From Enoplolaimus lenunculus (taxonomy: Eukaryota; Nematoda; Enoplea; Enoplida; Thoracostomopsidae): a DNA stretch of 64,000 bases. The notes beneath the pieces are model-generated. The model searched no databases. It was not told the origin of the DNA and saw only the letters and a program-made list of their open reading frames with translations. The position numbers and the translations under genes were made by a program. Location: assembly GCA_030248215.1 (NCBI GenBank), contig JASANG010003405.1:62001-126000 (forward strand), written 5' to 3'. Positions 25,701 to 34,620 of this stretch are shown one piece after another; the stretch's first letter is position 1, and each line of letters opens with the position of its first letter.

Positions 25701-28700
25701 GGGTATTAGTTTTTAAATATTACAAGTCTAGTAACCAAAATTATACAACTACTTATTACATCCGTCAGCTCCCTGCGAACTGTTACAACATAACAAGGCC
25801 ACTAACCGTCACAAACACACAACGCTAGCAACTGTAGAGACATTCGCATTTGACGGAAAACTCCGTTCCGAGTATGCCGTGCTGATTCACATTCAGGATG
25901 ACGTAAAAGTGTCTGCAATAAATTCGCTACATATAATCACTGCATTCGCAAACGACCCTGGTAGTCAGGGATGGGCGGTAATCCTCGACCTCTCGTCTCT
26001 GTTTCAAACCATCGACACTCAAAAAACACAGACCGAAAACCTACCAAACACCGAAACTTGCCGAAACCGAGACTCCTATCCCTGCTGGTAGTTTTCAAAT
26101 TTTCCAGTACGGCAAACATCGGCTCATGTTACTTTAATTGTGTCCAGTTTTCCAGCGAGACTGCTACAGGGCAGACTTGGATTTTGACTAATGTTTGGTT
26201 AGGTATATTTTCTATGAGTGTGATTGCCGACAGCAATTACTATTCATAGTAACACGTTTTTCAATAACTTATAGTACTACATTCAAGTAATTACAATGGC
26301 CAGTTCCGGAGATGATTTCGAATCTTCGGCCGAACGTAATATTCATAGTCAGGAAACGGAACACACAAAACATGCAGCCGACTACTCAAGGCAACAAAAA
26401 CTAGTAGACAGGCAGATTCGAAGCTTAGAACAGCAAGGAGATCATCTCAAAAACTAAAGCAACAAGTGCAAACACCGGTTACTGTTGATTTGGACGATGA
26501 AGTCAGCTACGGTGCTACTGAAGGTAATTATGATCAGCTTAAAGTTGCAGACCTAAATGGTTTATATTTGAAACTTATCCATAGGCTAAGGCTTATATAC
26601 ATGCTTTGGCTGCTTTTACGCCCCAAGAACTAAGTTTGCCCCAAAGCTCTTTAAACATTTTTTCCTTTACGAACACCGGCTCCCGATCTGAAATTTGTGT
26701 AACAACCTCTGTGAGGTGCGAGACTACGAACAAAATCATCCAGCTAACCTTTGACGATGTTAACAACAACATGGTGTACTTTTCGAGAATGTTTCGAGCA
26801 ATTTGCATCTGAGCTCTTCGTTTTTCGCTTTTCACGTCCTAAAACACGGGAAAGATTACTACACTAAAAATTCAACATATCATTCAAACATGTTCTTTAA
26901 GCAGCTGGTAATATTTAACAATTTGAATACTGTAGCATTGTTGGCTTTATTAAATACAGCAATAACTTGAAAATGTAGAAACCAAAATGAAAATTGCAGC
27001 TATTTATACCTTGAGCAAAATTTGGTTAGTAAAATTTATTTTTTCTGCTGCAGTTTCGGGCAAACTTTCCTGTTTTAAATACAGAAAAAGATAGATGCTC
27101 TCACATGCTGTCGATCTCCAGTTCTATGAGCTAGGTCCACCATTTCGCCACCAAATTGAGTGAATATTTTAACGAAGTCGGTGAAATTGCTTGAGTTTTC
27201 AAGTCGTGTAAGGGACAACGCTACCTAAACGCGATATATACAAGCGAAAGTTCAAATAAAGCTTACTGTCTCAAGCTAACTGCAGTAATTTAAACTAAAA
27301 TATAAACAAAATGTTCCGCCATTAACAGGAATGAACAATAGTCAAATCAAACCACCTGTAATCCACCACAATATCCATTAATGTCATCCGCAAACCAAAC
27401 CAGACACATGATACAAAGGATATGCGATACCGGTGTCACGGCAAAAACTGTCCCCGGAAAACTTTTATCGGTACAAGCTTTCCACAAATTTGCCTGGATA
27501 ATTATGAAGTTATGAACCTATCTGAAGTCTAAAGTTTGGATGTGGACTTCAAACCAGATTAATCGAAGGTCGGGTAGAGAAGGCCACACTACGTAATTAT
27601 TAAAGTACCAATTAAGTAATTACATATTTTGAAATTTTGTGAGGGCCTTCTTAGGTGGGCGAGCATCCACTTTAGGGGTAAGGGTGGCGCCAATGTTGCG
27701 GCATGCTTTACTGTGCTGAACCCGCACGCCGCGGCGTGCATTGAGTAAAGCGCAGCCCTTAACCGCAAAATTTTCATTAATTTGGTAAAGGTTCAGTTGG
27801 CCACTGGGTCGTTTATATGCATGTGGGCTCCTTTGAAACCAAAAAGATCTTAGAAATCATTCGAGCGACTACCAGAATACCGTTTTAGAGCAATTGTAGG
27901 ACGTACACAGGTTGCATGTTGCAATTAGTTGTGCAAAGTACACTCTTTGCGGGAAAGTGTTCGAATTGCAACATTTCTAAATAAATGCCCAGAGCCGAAT
28001 GGAAACACAGACCTGGATTATAATAAGCTCAAACTAAAAACGACCGCCAACAAATAACAAATATACCACAGATGTACAAGATCAGATAGCAAAACACTGC
28101 TGTTGTGTAAATTTATTTTGTAAACACTACAACAGCACTGCAGTAACATTTTACACATGTCTAGGCATAACGATCCGTGGCACAATTTAGCTAGAATCCG
28201 AACACTACATTACCATACGCAAAATGTCGTGTAATGCGATATGGCAAATAACAAAGCATTAAACAAAACGATACCGTGTTCTTAGGTACATGCTTACGCA
28301 AAAGGTATAAAATTTGAAACTCCCCGGCCCCGGGTAAAATCCTGGCCCCGGAACATCTCTAATACATGTGCAAGTGTTATATCGTTTCAACAGCAACATA
28401 CCTTATCCTCTGACGTCAGAATCGTTTTGACAACAATACGATCAGCGAGAAGTAGCACACGAGTAACGCTCGAGAGAAGCTGTCGTGATGCCCGAACTAA
28501 AAGTTGTTTGTCGAATCCGGTCGGATCAACCGCTGGACACTGAGCGCTTGAAATACCCGCAATAACGCTGCCTAAACATTACAATACGCGTACAAAGGAA
28601 AATTAATTTTAAACTTGGCAATGAACTTGTTGTGAAGATTATCCAAATATTGCATCCAATACACACTTTGAAGTATTTGTGTCACGTAAAATATATGTTT

Positions 28701-31700
28701 ACTGAATTAAAAATGATTACATATTAGCTTTAATTTTTCATATTCACTTCATAGTATCAAAACTTAAGTTTATTCACTTCATTCCAAAGGTTTCCTGAAC
28801 AGCAAACTGATTATGTCTAAAAACAGGAGGATCCTTTGTCGCAATACGTATCGGACAAGAAATCGAGGTCAGGCACTGAAAGATATCTACCGAATTTTCA
28901 TGCCAGGACATGAGTATCCTGGCTTCTCCAGCTTGAAAATTTCCGCCGGGGGGCGTTTCCTGGGGGCCCTCCAGGAGTTTGCTGGGGGGCAGTTTTCCTG
29001 GAGGGCGCCCCAGATGATCTGGGGGGTCATGCGGGCAGGCTTAAAATTTTGCAAACCAACTTTTTGGACCATTTTTTTATTCTAGACCGTGTTTCCAACT
29101 CAACGTAAGATTACTCATCGCTCAACATGACAAAAATTTCTCGCAAACGCTAATAACAATAATTTTAACTAATATTACGTATATACTGACAACTTAACCA
29201 GAAGTTGAAAGAAGCACAATTATATAAAATATAGATAATCTATAATTGAAACTGTGATTAATGTATATTTTGTATATTAGTCACAGCTTCAATTTATCAT
29301 AAGACTCAGGCGGGTTGAACTTGCTGCTGCAAGGTACTTTCGAATGCTGTATGCCCTGAAACGGTCTTCATATAATTGTGCTTTTTCAGTTCATTATTGA
29401 ATTGTATTAGTTACTACGGGTATTTGTAACGCTATTAAAAATTATGAATACTCAGCGTAATATAAAATCATATTTTGCCGAATGTCCGCCTCAAAAGAAG
29501 TCCAGGTCTTTACGTTTTAACATTGAAAGTTTTTTGACCTAGAAATGTCCTGGGGCCCCCAGCAAAAAAATTTGCTGGGGGGGCATTTTGCTGGGGGCGG
29601 CCGAAAATTCACCGGGGGGCCTTTCCTGGGGGCGGCAAAATTTTCGCCGGGGGGAATGAAAATTTCGAAAAGTGCTGGGCCCCCCCGCTGTGGAGAAGCC
29701 AGGTATCATTGCAAAATTTTCAAAATTATTAGCTTTAATTTTTCATATCCGCTTCAGCGTATCAAAACTTAAGTTTCTTTACTTCATTCCAAAGTTTTGC
29801 TGAACCGAATTTTCATGCCAGAACATGAGTATCATTGCAAAAATTTTCAAAATTTGTGGTAAAATTTGCAAACTTATAGCGTTTCACTGCTTAAGATAAA
29901 GCTCTGAACAGCATTACCAAAATCAGGACCAAAGCCTAATCGTGACCTAAACATAAGTCTAAGCCTAAAATGCCGGAGTTGTGTATCGAAACCGAAATTT
30001 CTACTAGAAAAAAAATGCTCAGCACTTGAGCAAAGAGGGATATGTTTCATATTCCCATTAAAAGTATGGTAAACTAGATCAGCACATTCGCTTGATGTAA
30101 CCTGGAAAAGTATTAAGAAACAATAGCTGCCCTTTTTGCTCAAGTGCTGAGCATTTTTTCTAGTTTCAACCGCTTTAGCAAGCTGCTGCATTAATCCATG
30201 GGGTGACATCGTCCGTTGCGGTGAAGCTAACCGTTTGTGTGAAACCAACCCTTGGGCTGAAACCAACCGTTGGGGTGAAACCAACCGTTGGGGTGAAACC
30301 AACCGTTGGGGCAAAACCAACCGTTGAGGTGAAACCAACCGTTGGGGAGAAACCGACTGTTGGGGTGAAACCAACCGTTGGGGCAAAACCAACCGTTGGG
30401 TCAAAACCAACCGTTGGGTCAAAACCAACCGTTGGGTCAAAACCAACCGTTGGGTCAAAACCAACCGTTGGGTCAAAACCAACCGTTGGGGTGAAACCAA
30501 CCGTTGGGGTGAAACCAACCGTTGGGGTGAAACCAACCGTTGAGGTGAAACCAACCGTTGGGGAGAAACCGACTGTTGGGGTGAAACCAACCGTTGGGGT
30601 GAAACCAACCGTTGGGGTGAAACCAACCGTTGGGGCAAAACCAACCGTTGGGGCAAAACCAACCGTTGGGGCAAAACCAACCGTTGGGGCAAAATTGACC
30701 GTTGGGGCAAAACGAACCGTTGGGGTGAAACCAACCGTTGGGGCAAAACCAACCGTTGGGGCAAAACCAACCGTTGGGGCAAAACCAACCGTTGAGGTGA
30801 AACCAACCGTTGGGGAGAAACCGACTGTTGGGGTGAAACCGACTGTTGGGTGAAATCAACCGTTGGGGCAAAACCAACCGTTGGGGCAAAACCAACCGTT
30901 GGGGCAAAACCAACCGTTGGGGTGAAACCAACCGTTGGGGTAAAACCGACTGTTGGGGTGAAACCACCCGTTGGGGTGAAACCAACCGTTGGGGCAAAAC
31001 CAACCGTTGGGGTGAAACCAACCGTTGGAGTGAAACCAACCGTTGGGGTGAAACCAACCGTTGGGGTGAAACCAACCGTTGGGGTGAAACCAACCGTTGG
31101 GGTGAAACCGACTGTTGGGGTGAAACCAACCGTTGGGGTGAAACCAACCGTAAGCTCTATAAAGTGGTGAAAGTTATAATCGTAAAATTACATAGCTAAC
31201 GTGTAAAAACTGTTGAACCAAAATAAAAAATTTCGTGCACTTTCTCTAAGGAGTTTTTTGACCGTAACTATTGAAGACCACACTGGTTTGCAAAATCCTT
31301 TGGCACAAATATTCCCTACGTACCCGGATACCAGGGTACAAAATTTAAACGATACCGGTCTGATATTACTTGAACACCAACATGCGAACTAAACTGAAAA
31401 TACGCGCTTGAGATGTGCGAATCATATATATGAACACTATCGTGTTCATATGATTGCACCCTACGCAATGTTGGCACAACTGATAAAACTCGTGATTATG
31501 TACGCACCTGCAGATCTTGCCTCATGACACGCATCATACATTTCCGGTCGGATCTCTGCATTTTCGTCAGCAATTGCTTCGCCAACAGACACGAATCGCT
31601 CAACAGCGCTTTGAACTGAGGTTCCTACCTAAAATAAAATTAAGTTTATCACCATCCAAGTTTTCTGCAAAAAAATTTAATAACCAAATCAGTGCGCGAC

Positions 31701-32942
31701 TATCTAGAATTTTCATTTGGGTAATGTCGCGAAAAAAGTATCGCACGTAGAGCATATGAGATGGTACACGTAATTTTATATTTTTTTAGAAACCGGAAAT
31801 ATTTTTAATTAAGCACTGTAAGTCAATTTCTGTGCATGTAATCACTAAGTAAATATAACCTCTAAACTAGTTTTTAGTTAAATCAATACTTAGATTATTC
31901 CAGGAAGCAAACGGATATATATCTGGATTCGTTTAATACGTATCCGGCAAAACACCGATAGCCGTACTAGCCAAATGCAGGATATTTAATTGCGGCAGTG
32001 GTCCGAATTTCATAAAAAATTTTATAAGTGAGGCTCGTTAACATCGTGCTACAACTGAATTTCGGGGTAAGTAAAAAGTTCACGTTTTAATACGCTGAAG
32101 TAAAATGACAAATTCAAGTTAACAATAAATTCTTATTTAGTAAACATATACATATCTTGTATTTTGTGGGGCTCAAACACCTCAAATTATACACACGTTT
32201 ATTGCTATATCCGGTGTCAATTATAAATTCACTATCCGGATCCGATACTCTTTAAATTAAAATCTGGTGAACTCTGTTAGATGCATCTCACCTTAAGCAA
32301 CTTATTAAACTCTGTTTCGTCTACTTGCAATATTAGGTAGTGCGTACGGTTTAAATTAATGTTAAACAGACACAACTCAATTAGCAACTAGAATACCTTC
32401 AATATTGCGCGAACTGCTTTGTCATTTTTGGGCTTTCCAGCACATTTCTCACGATAGTTTACCAAAGCAGATATCTGAAGTGTTGAAGGTCATAGATAGT
32501 GAAGTGAATCATATAGAGATCCTAGTTTATACTACATATATAGCTCAAAAAGAATGTAGCAAGAGGTGTATGCATTAATGTCATCCGACCACTTACATAT
32601 TTCTGCTATTTTGAGCAATATTCATATTAAAAACAGTCAAAAAACAAAAATTTCACTATGTATATGCAAATATACAAACTAGTTGAAGTCTTCTAAGACT
32701 TGATGCAACTACAGAAACGAATCATATTAGGTAGAATTGCAAATACCTTCGCATGCTCGTGATGTACGCTGAATACATTTCGTCATTTCATTTGCGTAAC
32801 GAGGCCAAACAATCAAACTAAGTCATGTTTTGTTTGTTATCAACATTACCTGAGACACCAGTGGAACTAATGTTTGCTCGACAGATTTTGTTCGAATTTC
32901 GAGGTTACGCGGGTCCAACCGCGGGCTAGGAACGGGCATCAT
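16343..32942 (-). CDS. CTNNAL1: alpha-catulin (catenin alpha-like 1), 16 exons
   Basis: Vinculin/alpha-catenin family scaffold; family members act at the cytoskeleton and in Rho/NF-kB and dystrophin-linked signalling. Coding exons on the minus strand: 32942-32850, 32474-32397, 31628-31508, 28571-28402, 27224-27105, 26838-26601, 25473-25316, 23618-23397, 22528-22436, 22216-22058, 21433-21341, 20268-20077, 18713-18447, 17773-17651, 17155-17072, 16750-16343. Every junction is GT-AG and every phase agrees, giving 872 codons plus a stop. Diagnostic segments recalled from vertebrate alpha-catulin are LEIRTKSVEQTL near the N-terminus, DFTDSAYTAH (about 366-375), IARENLDVFC (about 531-540) and YLFTRGEGPLKTT (about 610). 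The YLFTRGEGPLK block favours catulin over alpha-catenin or vinculin. The protein is longer than the human one (734 aa) because of a variable insert in exon 7 and a Gly/Ser-rich tail in exon 16. Least certain: the 3' end of exon 6 and the last exon. Confidence 0.93.
17072..17155 (-). CDS. CTNNAL1: CTNNAL1 exon 15
   Basis: Residues 710-737. This 28-codon exon lies within a 60-codon gap between stops and is easily missed. VDSVIQETKNLMNEVSKLVT matches the last conserved helix (VDKCITKTRSMMALVVQLL). Acceptor ttctaag, donor AAA/gtgagc, phase 0 on both sides. Confidence 0.9.
17231..17416. mobile_element. AGCCCTATTCACACGTGCAAG-ended repeat, short copy in CTNNAL1 intron 13-15 region
   Basis: AGCCCTATTCACATGTGCAA to ACTCGCATGTGTGAATGGGA, 186 bp, in CTNNAL1 intron 14. 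Confidence 0.75.
17651..17773 (-). CDS. CTNNAL1: CTNNAL1 exon 14
   Basis: Residues 669-709. YLERIPTLCQQLQVIVKN sits where human has LLEINKLIPLCHQLQTVTK. 123 nt, phase 0, donor AAG/gtaatt. Reading into the intron soon meets a stop, which supports the donor. Confidence 0.93.
17826..17920 (+). mobile_element. fragment of GCCTAA-core MITE in CTNNAL1 intron 13
   Basis: CCCATGTTTAAACATAAGC followed by CTAAGCCTAAACGTAAG resembles one end and the core of the hAT-like family. The other end is not recognisable. Confidence 0.4.
18447..18713 (-). CDS. CTNNAL1: CTNNAL1 exon 13
   Basis: Residues 580-668. It starts DQAKIAKVGLEMK (human EQAKIAKLGLKLG), runs through EKWTDDYEENDIVRRAKNMT, and holds MYLFTRGEGPLKTTHDLF, the catulin signature. 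267 nt, phase 0, donor GAA/gtacgt. Confidence 0.96.
19278..19933. mobile_element. inverted-repeat element with an internal 61-bp tandem duplication, CTNNAL1 intron 12
   Basis: The left arm (GTGCGCCAAACAG, GCTGTTCGGGGCAGCCCAAA) is mirrored on the right (TTTGGGCTGCCCCGAACAGC, CTGTTTTTGGGCGCGAC). In the left arm a 61-bp unit is duplicated without visible change (19327-19387 and 19388-19448), with a decayed third copy after it. Confidence 0.65.
20077..20268 (-). CDS. CTNNAL1: CTNNAL1 exon 12
   Basis: Residues 516-579. YPSSRIARENLDVFCDTW is nearly identical to the human HPSSKIAKENLDVFCEAW block, and the exon ends with YLSLPKAG (human YLSLPKPM). 192 nt, phase 0, donor GGG/gtatgt. Confidence 0.95.
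20717..21336. mobile_element. AGCCCTATTCACACGTGCAAG-ended repeat abutting the exon 11 splice donor
   Basis: AATCCCTATACACACGTGCA to TTGTACGTGTGAATAGGGCT, about 620 bp, filling most of CTNNAL1 intron 11. Its right edge lies three to four bases from the exon 11 boundary at 21341. It carries the uninterrupted sequence that corresponds to the TTAA insertion site in the copy at 49223-50210. Confidence 0.8.
21341..21433 (-). CDS. CTNNAL1: CTNNAL1 exon 11
   Basis: Residues 485-515. VARLLHHISLTDALHVATGH followed by AERNL corresponds to RLLRHISGTEPLEITCIHAEE. 93 nt, phase 0. The donor is TTG/gtaagccctattc. From intron position +3 or +4 the donor already matches the terminal sequence of a dispersed repeat, so part of the splice signal is supplied by that repeat. 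Confidence 0.93.
22058..22216 (-). CDS. CTNNAL1: CTNNAL1 exon 10
   Basis: Residues 432-484. It reads EDYVILSALKSCTTSGDVDG and then LEQCSERFREHGEHMQE. This matches the family pattern HVVLKALKLTGVEGNLEAL and ends at the same place before RLLRHIS. 159 nt, phase 0, donor GAG/gttcgt. Confidence 0.92.
22436..22528 (-). CDS. CTNNAL1: CTNNAL1 exon 9
   Basis: Residues 401-431. ADESMEILYQKINKTMRDLR is a charged amphipathic helix, equivalent to AEELELSILKISHSLNELKK in human catulin. 93 nt, phase 0, donor CAG/gttagc. Confidence 0.9.
23149..23321. mobile_element. TA-flanked MITE (GCACCTATCACCAG ends)
   Basis: 173 bp; GCACCTATTACCACTTGGAG to ATCTGGTGATAGGTGC, with TA on each side. It lies in CTNNAL1 intron 8. 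A lone CCTATCACCAGTTAATGATG arm is also present at 21615. Confidence 0.8.
23397..23618 (-). CDS. CTNNAL1: CTNNAL1 exon 8
   Basis: Residues 327-400. It contains QDFTDSAYTAHSHREAIIDI, matching the family block EDFTDSAYTSHEHRERILEL. The acceptor has a strong pyrimidine tract (ctttcttcgccattacag). An upstream AG would lengthen the exon, but this one keeps the phase and the EALE helix join. Donor ACG/gtacgt. Confidence 0.93.
25316..25473 (-). CDS. CTNNAL1: CTNNAL1 exon 7
   Basis: Residues 274-326. A Tyr/Ser-rich linker (DPTRYYNASVSSGYAS) precedes LDIGLQLTANLAMKQFL, which sits where human catulin has the DISSISIFTGIKEF helix. The linker looks lineage-specific. Acceptor ttttcag and donor TTG/gtatgt; enters in phase 1 and ends in phase 0. 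Confidence 0.78.
26296..26640 (+). pseudogene. unidentified coding-like scrap in CTNNAL1 intron 6
   Basis: An ATG frame starts MASSGDDFESSAERNIHSQE (53 codons, acidic and polar). A neighbouring frame stays open for about 90 codons and includes VTVDLDDEVSYGATEG and LKVADLNGLYLKLIHR. Residue composition looks protein-like, but I recognise no family. It lies antisense to catulin, overlapping the end of exon 6. It could be a relic of a transposon protein or chance. Confidence 0.25.
26601..26838 (-). CDS. CTNNAL1: CTNNAL1 exon 6
   Basis: Residues 195-273 plus one base. It starts DVKSEKRRAQMQIARNILEK and continues through MLLLTSSK, the conserved block. After that it diverges: about eight hydrophobic residues appear where the family has a short RHP-type linker, before DREPVF, which resembles the NRxxVF motif. 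An alternative donor (AAG/gttagc) would end the exon at SSK, but its phase does not fit exon 7. The donor CAT/gtatat in phase 1 does fit, so I chose the longer form. Confidence 0.78.
27105..27224 (-). CDS. CTNNAL1: CTNNAL1 exon 5
   Basis: Residues 155-194. FTDFVKIFTQFGGEMVDLAH followed by RTGDRQH corresponds to the human FQEFVQIFSQFGNEMVEFAH block. 120 nt, phase 0, donor CAT/gtgaga. Confidence 0.92.
28402..28571 (-). CDS. CTNNAL1: CTNNAL1 exon 4
   Basis: Residues 98-154. It includes LLSSVTRVLLLADRIVVK, matching the human LLSSVTKVLLLADRVVIK block of the N-terminal vinculin-like domain. 170 nt; completes the split Gly codon and ends in phase 0 with AAG/gtatg. Confidence 0.93.
28720..28917. repeat. 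host repeat, filled copy, left part
   Basis: ATTAGCTTTAATTTTTCATA, then CAAAACTTAAGTTTATTCAC, then CGAATTTTCATGCCAGGACA. The same order is found at 29728-29860. It carries an extra segment of about 88 bp (28801-28890) absent from the sister copy. Confidence 0.7.
28918..29703. mobile_element. 786-bp inverted-repeat element with TAT duplication
   Basis: Tips CCTGGCTTCTCC / GGAGAAGCCAGG are exact inverses, with TAT on both sides (28915-28917, 29704-29706). Near both ends are G-rich runs (CCGGGGGGCG, GCTGGGGGG). The undisturbed target (ATGAGTATCATTGCAAAA) lies at 29825-29842 in a sister copy of the host repeat. Three-base duplications suit PIF/Harbinger or CACTA types; no transposase is present to decide. 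Confidence 0.75.
29728..29860. repeat. host repeat, empty copy
   Basis: ATTAGCTTTAATTTTTCATA, CAAAACTTAAGTTTCTTTAC and CGAATTTTCATGCCAGAACA, then an intact ATGAGTATCATTGC. It serves as the pre-insertion reference for 28918-29703. Confidence 0.7.
30006..30160. mobile_element. small TA-flanked MITE in CTNNAL1 intron 3
   Basis: About 155 bp with 25-28-bp inverted ends (AAAATGCTCAGCACTTGAGC and GCTCAAGTGCTGAGCATTTT) and TA on both sides. Confidence 0.75.
30198..31151. repeat. 18-bp minisatellite, about 53 copies, CTNNAL1 intron 3
   Basis: Unit GGTGAAACCAACCGTTGG with variants (GGCAAAACC, GTCAAAACC, GAAACCGACTGTT). Each unit holds CCAAC-C-GTTGG, a short quasi-palindrome. Because 18 is a multiple of three, several frames stay open on both strands (GVKPTV, RWGETN, PQRLVS, PNGWFH repeats); these are not genes. 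A marked variant block recurs at 30321, 30537 and 30789, spacings of 216 and 252 (12 and 14 units), which shows higher-order duplication. Confidence 0.95.
31508..31628 (-). CDS. CTNNAL1: CTNNAL1 exon 3
   Basis: Residues 58-97 plus one base. The motif RFVSVGEAIADEN matches the human RFVKVGEAIANEN block. 121 nt; enters in phase 0 and leaves in phase 1, splitting a Gly codon with exon 4. Confidence 0.92.
32397..32474 (-). CDS. CTNNAL1: CTNNAL1 exon 2
   Basis: Residues 32-57 (ISALVNYREKCAGKPKND onward). It corresponds to the short linker after the first helix (ITTLINHKDN in human). The acceptor is ttcag and the donor AAG/gtattc; 78 nt, phase 0 at both ends. Confidence 0.85.
32850..32942 (-). CDS. 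CTNNAL1: CTNNAL1 exon 1 (start codon)
   Basis: Residues 1-31. Two ATGs in tandem (MMPVPSPRLDPRN) open the exon, which then reads LEIRTKSVEQTLVPLVSQ, the conserved N-terminal helix of alpha-catulin. The donor follows CAG with gtaatg, phase 0. I saw no promoter motif upstream. Confidence 0.9.
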
Positions 32943-33639
32943 CTTGCATTATAGGTATTTCTTGTCCAACAGCGTATGTATGTTTTTTGTGAGAATTTAA
33001 CCCTAACGAACGGGTATAAATTCCTAGGTATTAAATTATAAATTATATATATACGTATATCTAAAGTAAGAGAGCTCATCCGCTGCGGACCCATGTCTAG
33101 CTCACCTTGTTAGAGGGGGGTGGCGGGTGGGAAGATTTTCAACAGGGAAACACAAAGGCTTTCGACAAATTGCTAGCAAGGCGGAAACTTTCCTACAGAA
33201 GTTCAAAATTCTTCAAAGGTTCGGACTGAGTTCCCATGTCCCCTTCTATCTGCGCTATGGGTCGCATGTGCTATTGAAAACGAAAAAGTATCGGGTCGCA
33301 TTCACAATGAAACGCATTTTCTAGCATATGCATGCAGCTTAGAAGGTTGACCAACGGTAATCGTTGGTTCTACCAGGGGCTACAAATTGTCAAATATTTC
33401 GCTATGTTGGTACGTATATGTGCACGGTACTGTATGTAAAGCAAAAAGATTTCAACATGGAGGTCGCACCAAGATGGGCCGTGCAAAGAGCAAACACGTG
33501 GACTCGGGGAGTTGGATAAGTGGGACGGCCGCCTGTAAAAAGAGGGATATGTGTGCACGGTAAAGTGTATGTAAAGCAGAAGTAGCCGTACATGCGCAAA
33601 TATACCGCGATATGAAGTAATAGTAGTAGTGGTTGTAGT

Positions 33640-34620
33640 GTGATAAGTTGGGTAGGCTAGGGTACGACGGTTTTTAGTTCTGAGTTAGCAGCTGAAATGA
33701 GGGACGCTCCCAGGAGGTTTCGAACTCGGTCGACAGATTACCAGTCCAGCGCTCTATCCACTGAGCGACGCCACCTCACAATCAACTTCTAGTTTTTCTG
33801 ATTTTTATGCCTCACAAGAACCTCAACATAAACATGTCTCAGTCAAGGTAGGAACCGGGACATCAGACCTTTTTACTAAGCAGCTGGAACGGGCCTCCGG
33901 AGCGGGGATCGAACTCTCAGCCTACGGTTCCTTAAGTGAATAGTTTACCACTGCGCCAGCAGTCCGCCTCTCCAACTACCGATTTCGTCGACAATATTTG
34001 TCGACCGTATGCTGCCAGCAAGCATACAACGTAATGTGCAGTGCATTTATTGCATATGCACTAGGACAAGCACGTCTCACATGCTTACAACACGCATCTT
34101 AATTCCTCAATGTTTTATCGCTTCTCAATATGAAGGCACTACATATGCATCAACGTTTTACCGATGTGCAGCATTAGCATGACGTTTATTACTTTTCTCT
34201 ATGCATCCGCATGTCACATCCCCCGGTTTTTCTATAAGGTCGTCCCTTGACTGCCAACTTATATATTTTAGGTCCTACCGCGGCAGTTTTCCATTGCGCT
34301 CCCATCGTGGACACCATGTGATAAGTTGGGTAGGCTAGGGTACGACGATTTTTAGTTCTGAGATAGCAGCTGAAAATAAGTGACGCTCCCAGGAGATTTC
34401 GAACTCGGTCGACAGATTATCAGTCCAGCGCGTTATCCACTGAGCCACGCCGCCTCACAATCAACTGCTAGTTTTTCTGTTTTTTATGCCCTACAAGAAC
34501 CTCAACATACACATGTCTCAGTCAAGTAGGAACCGGGACATCAGACCTTTTTACTAAGCAGCTGGAACGGGTCTCCGGAGCGGGGATCGAACTCTCAGCC
34601 TAAGTCTCCGGAACACTGCC
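33640..34620 (-). repeat. tRNA-derived SINE-like repeats, two composite copies
   Basis: Two copies start GTGATAAGTTGGGTAGGCTA (33640, 34319). Each carries, on the minus strand, a tRNA-like head: TCGCTCAGTGGATAGAGCGC, GACTGGTAATCTGT, ACCGAGTTCGAAACCTC. Each also has a second head (GGCGCAGTGGTA type with GAGAGTTCGATCCC). Anticodon stems do not pair well, so these are SINE heads rather than working tRNAs. Confidence 0.65.

Noticed and set aside
26749-26838. A short exon 6 ending at AAG/gttagc
   Set aside because: Phase 0 there cannot join exon 7 (phase 1), and I found no intervening exon; kept only as an alternative.
28813-29772. Gly/Pro-rich frames on both strands
   Set aside because: They are readings of G-rich ends of the 786-bp element.
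29874-31199. Long open frames on both strands (up to 310 codons) of hexapeptide repeats
   Set aside because: They come from an 18-bp minisatellite, whose period keeps several frames open. No start context, no family, and the array is inside a catulin intron.
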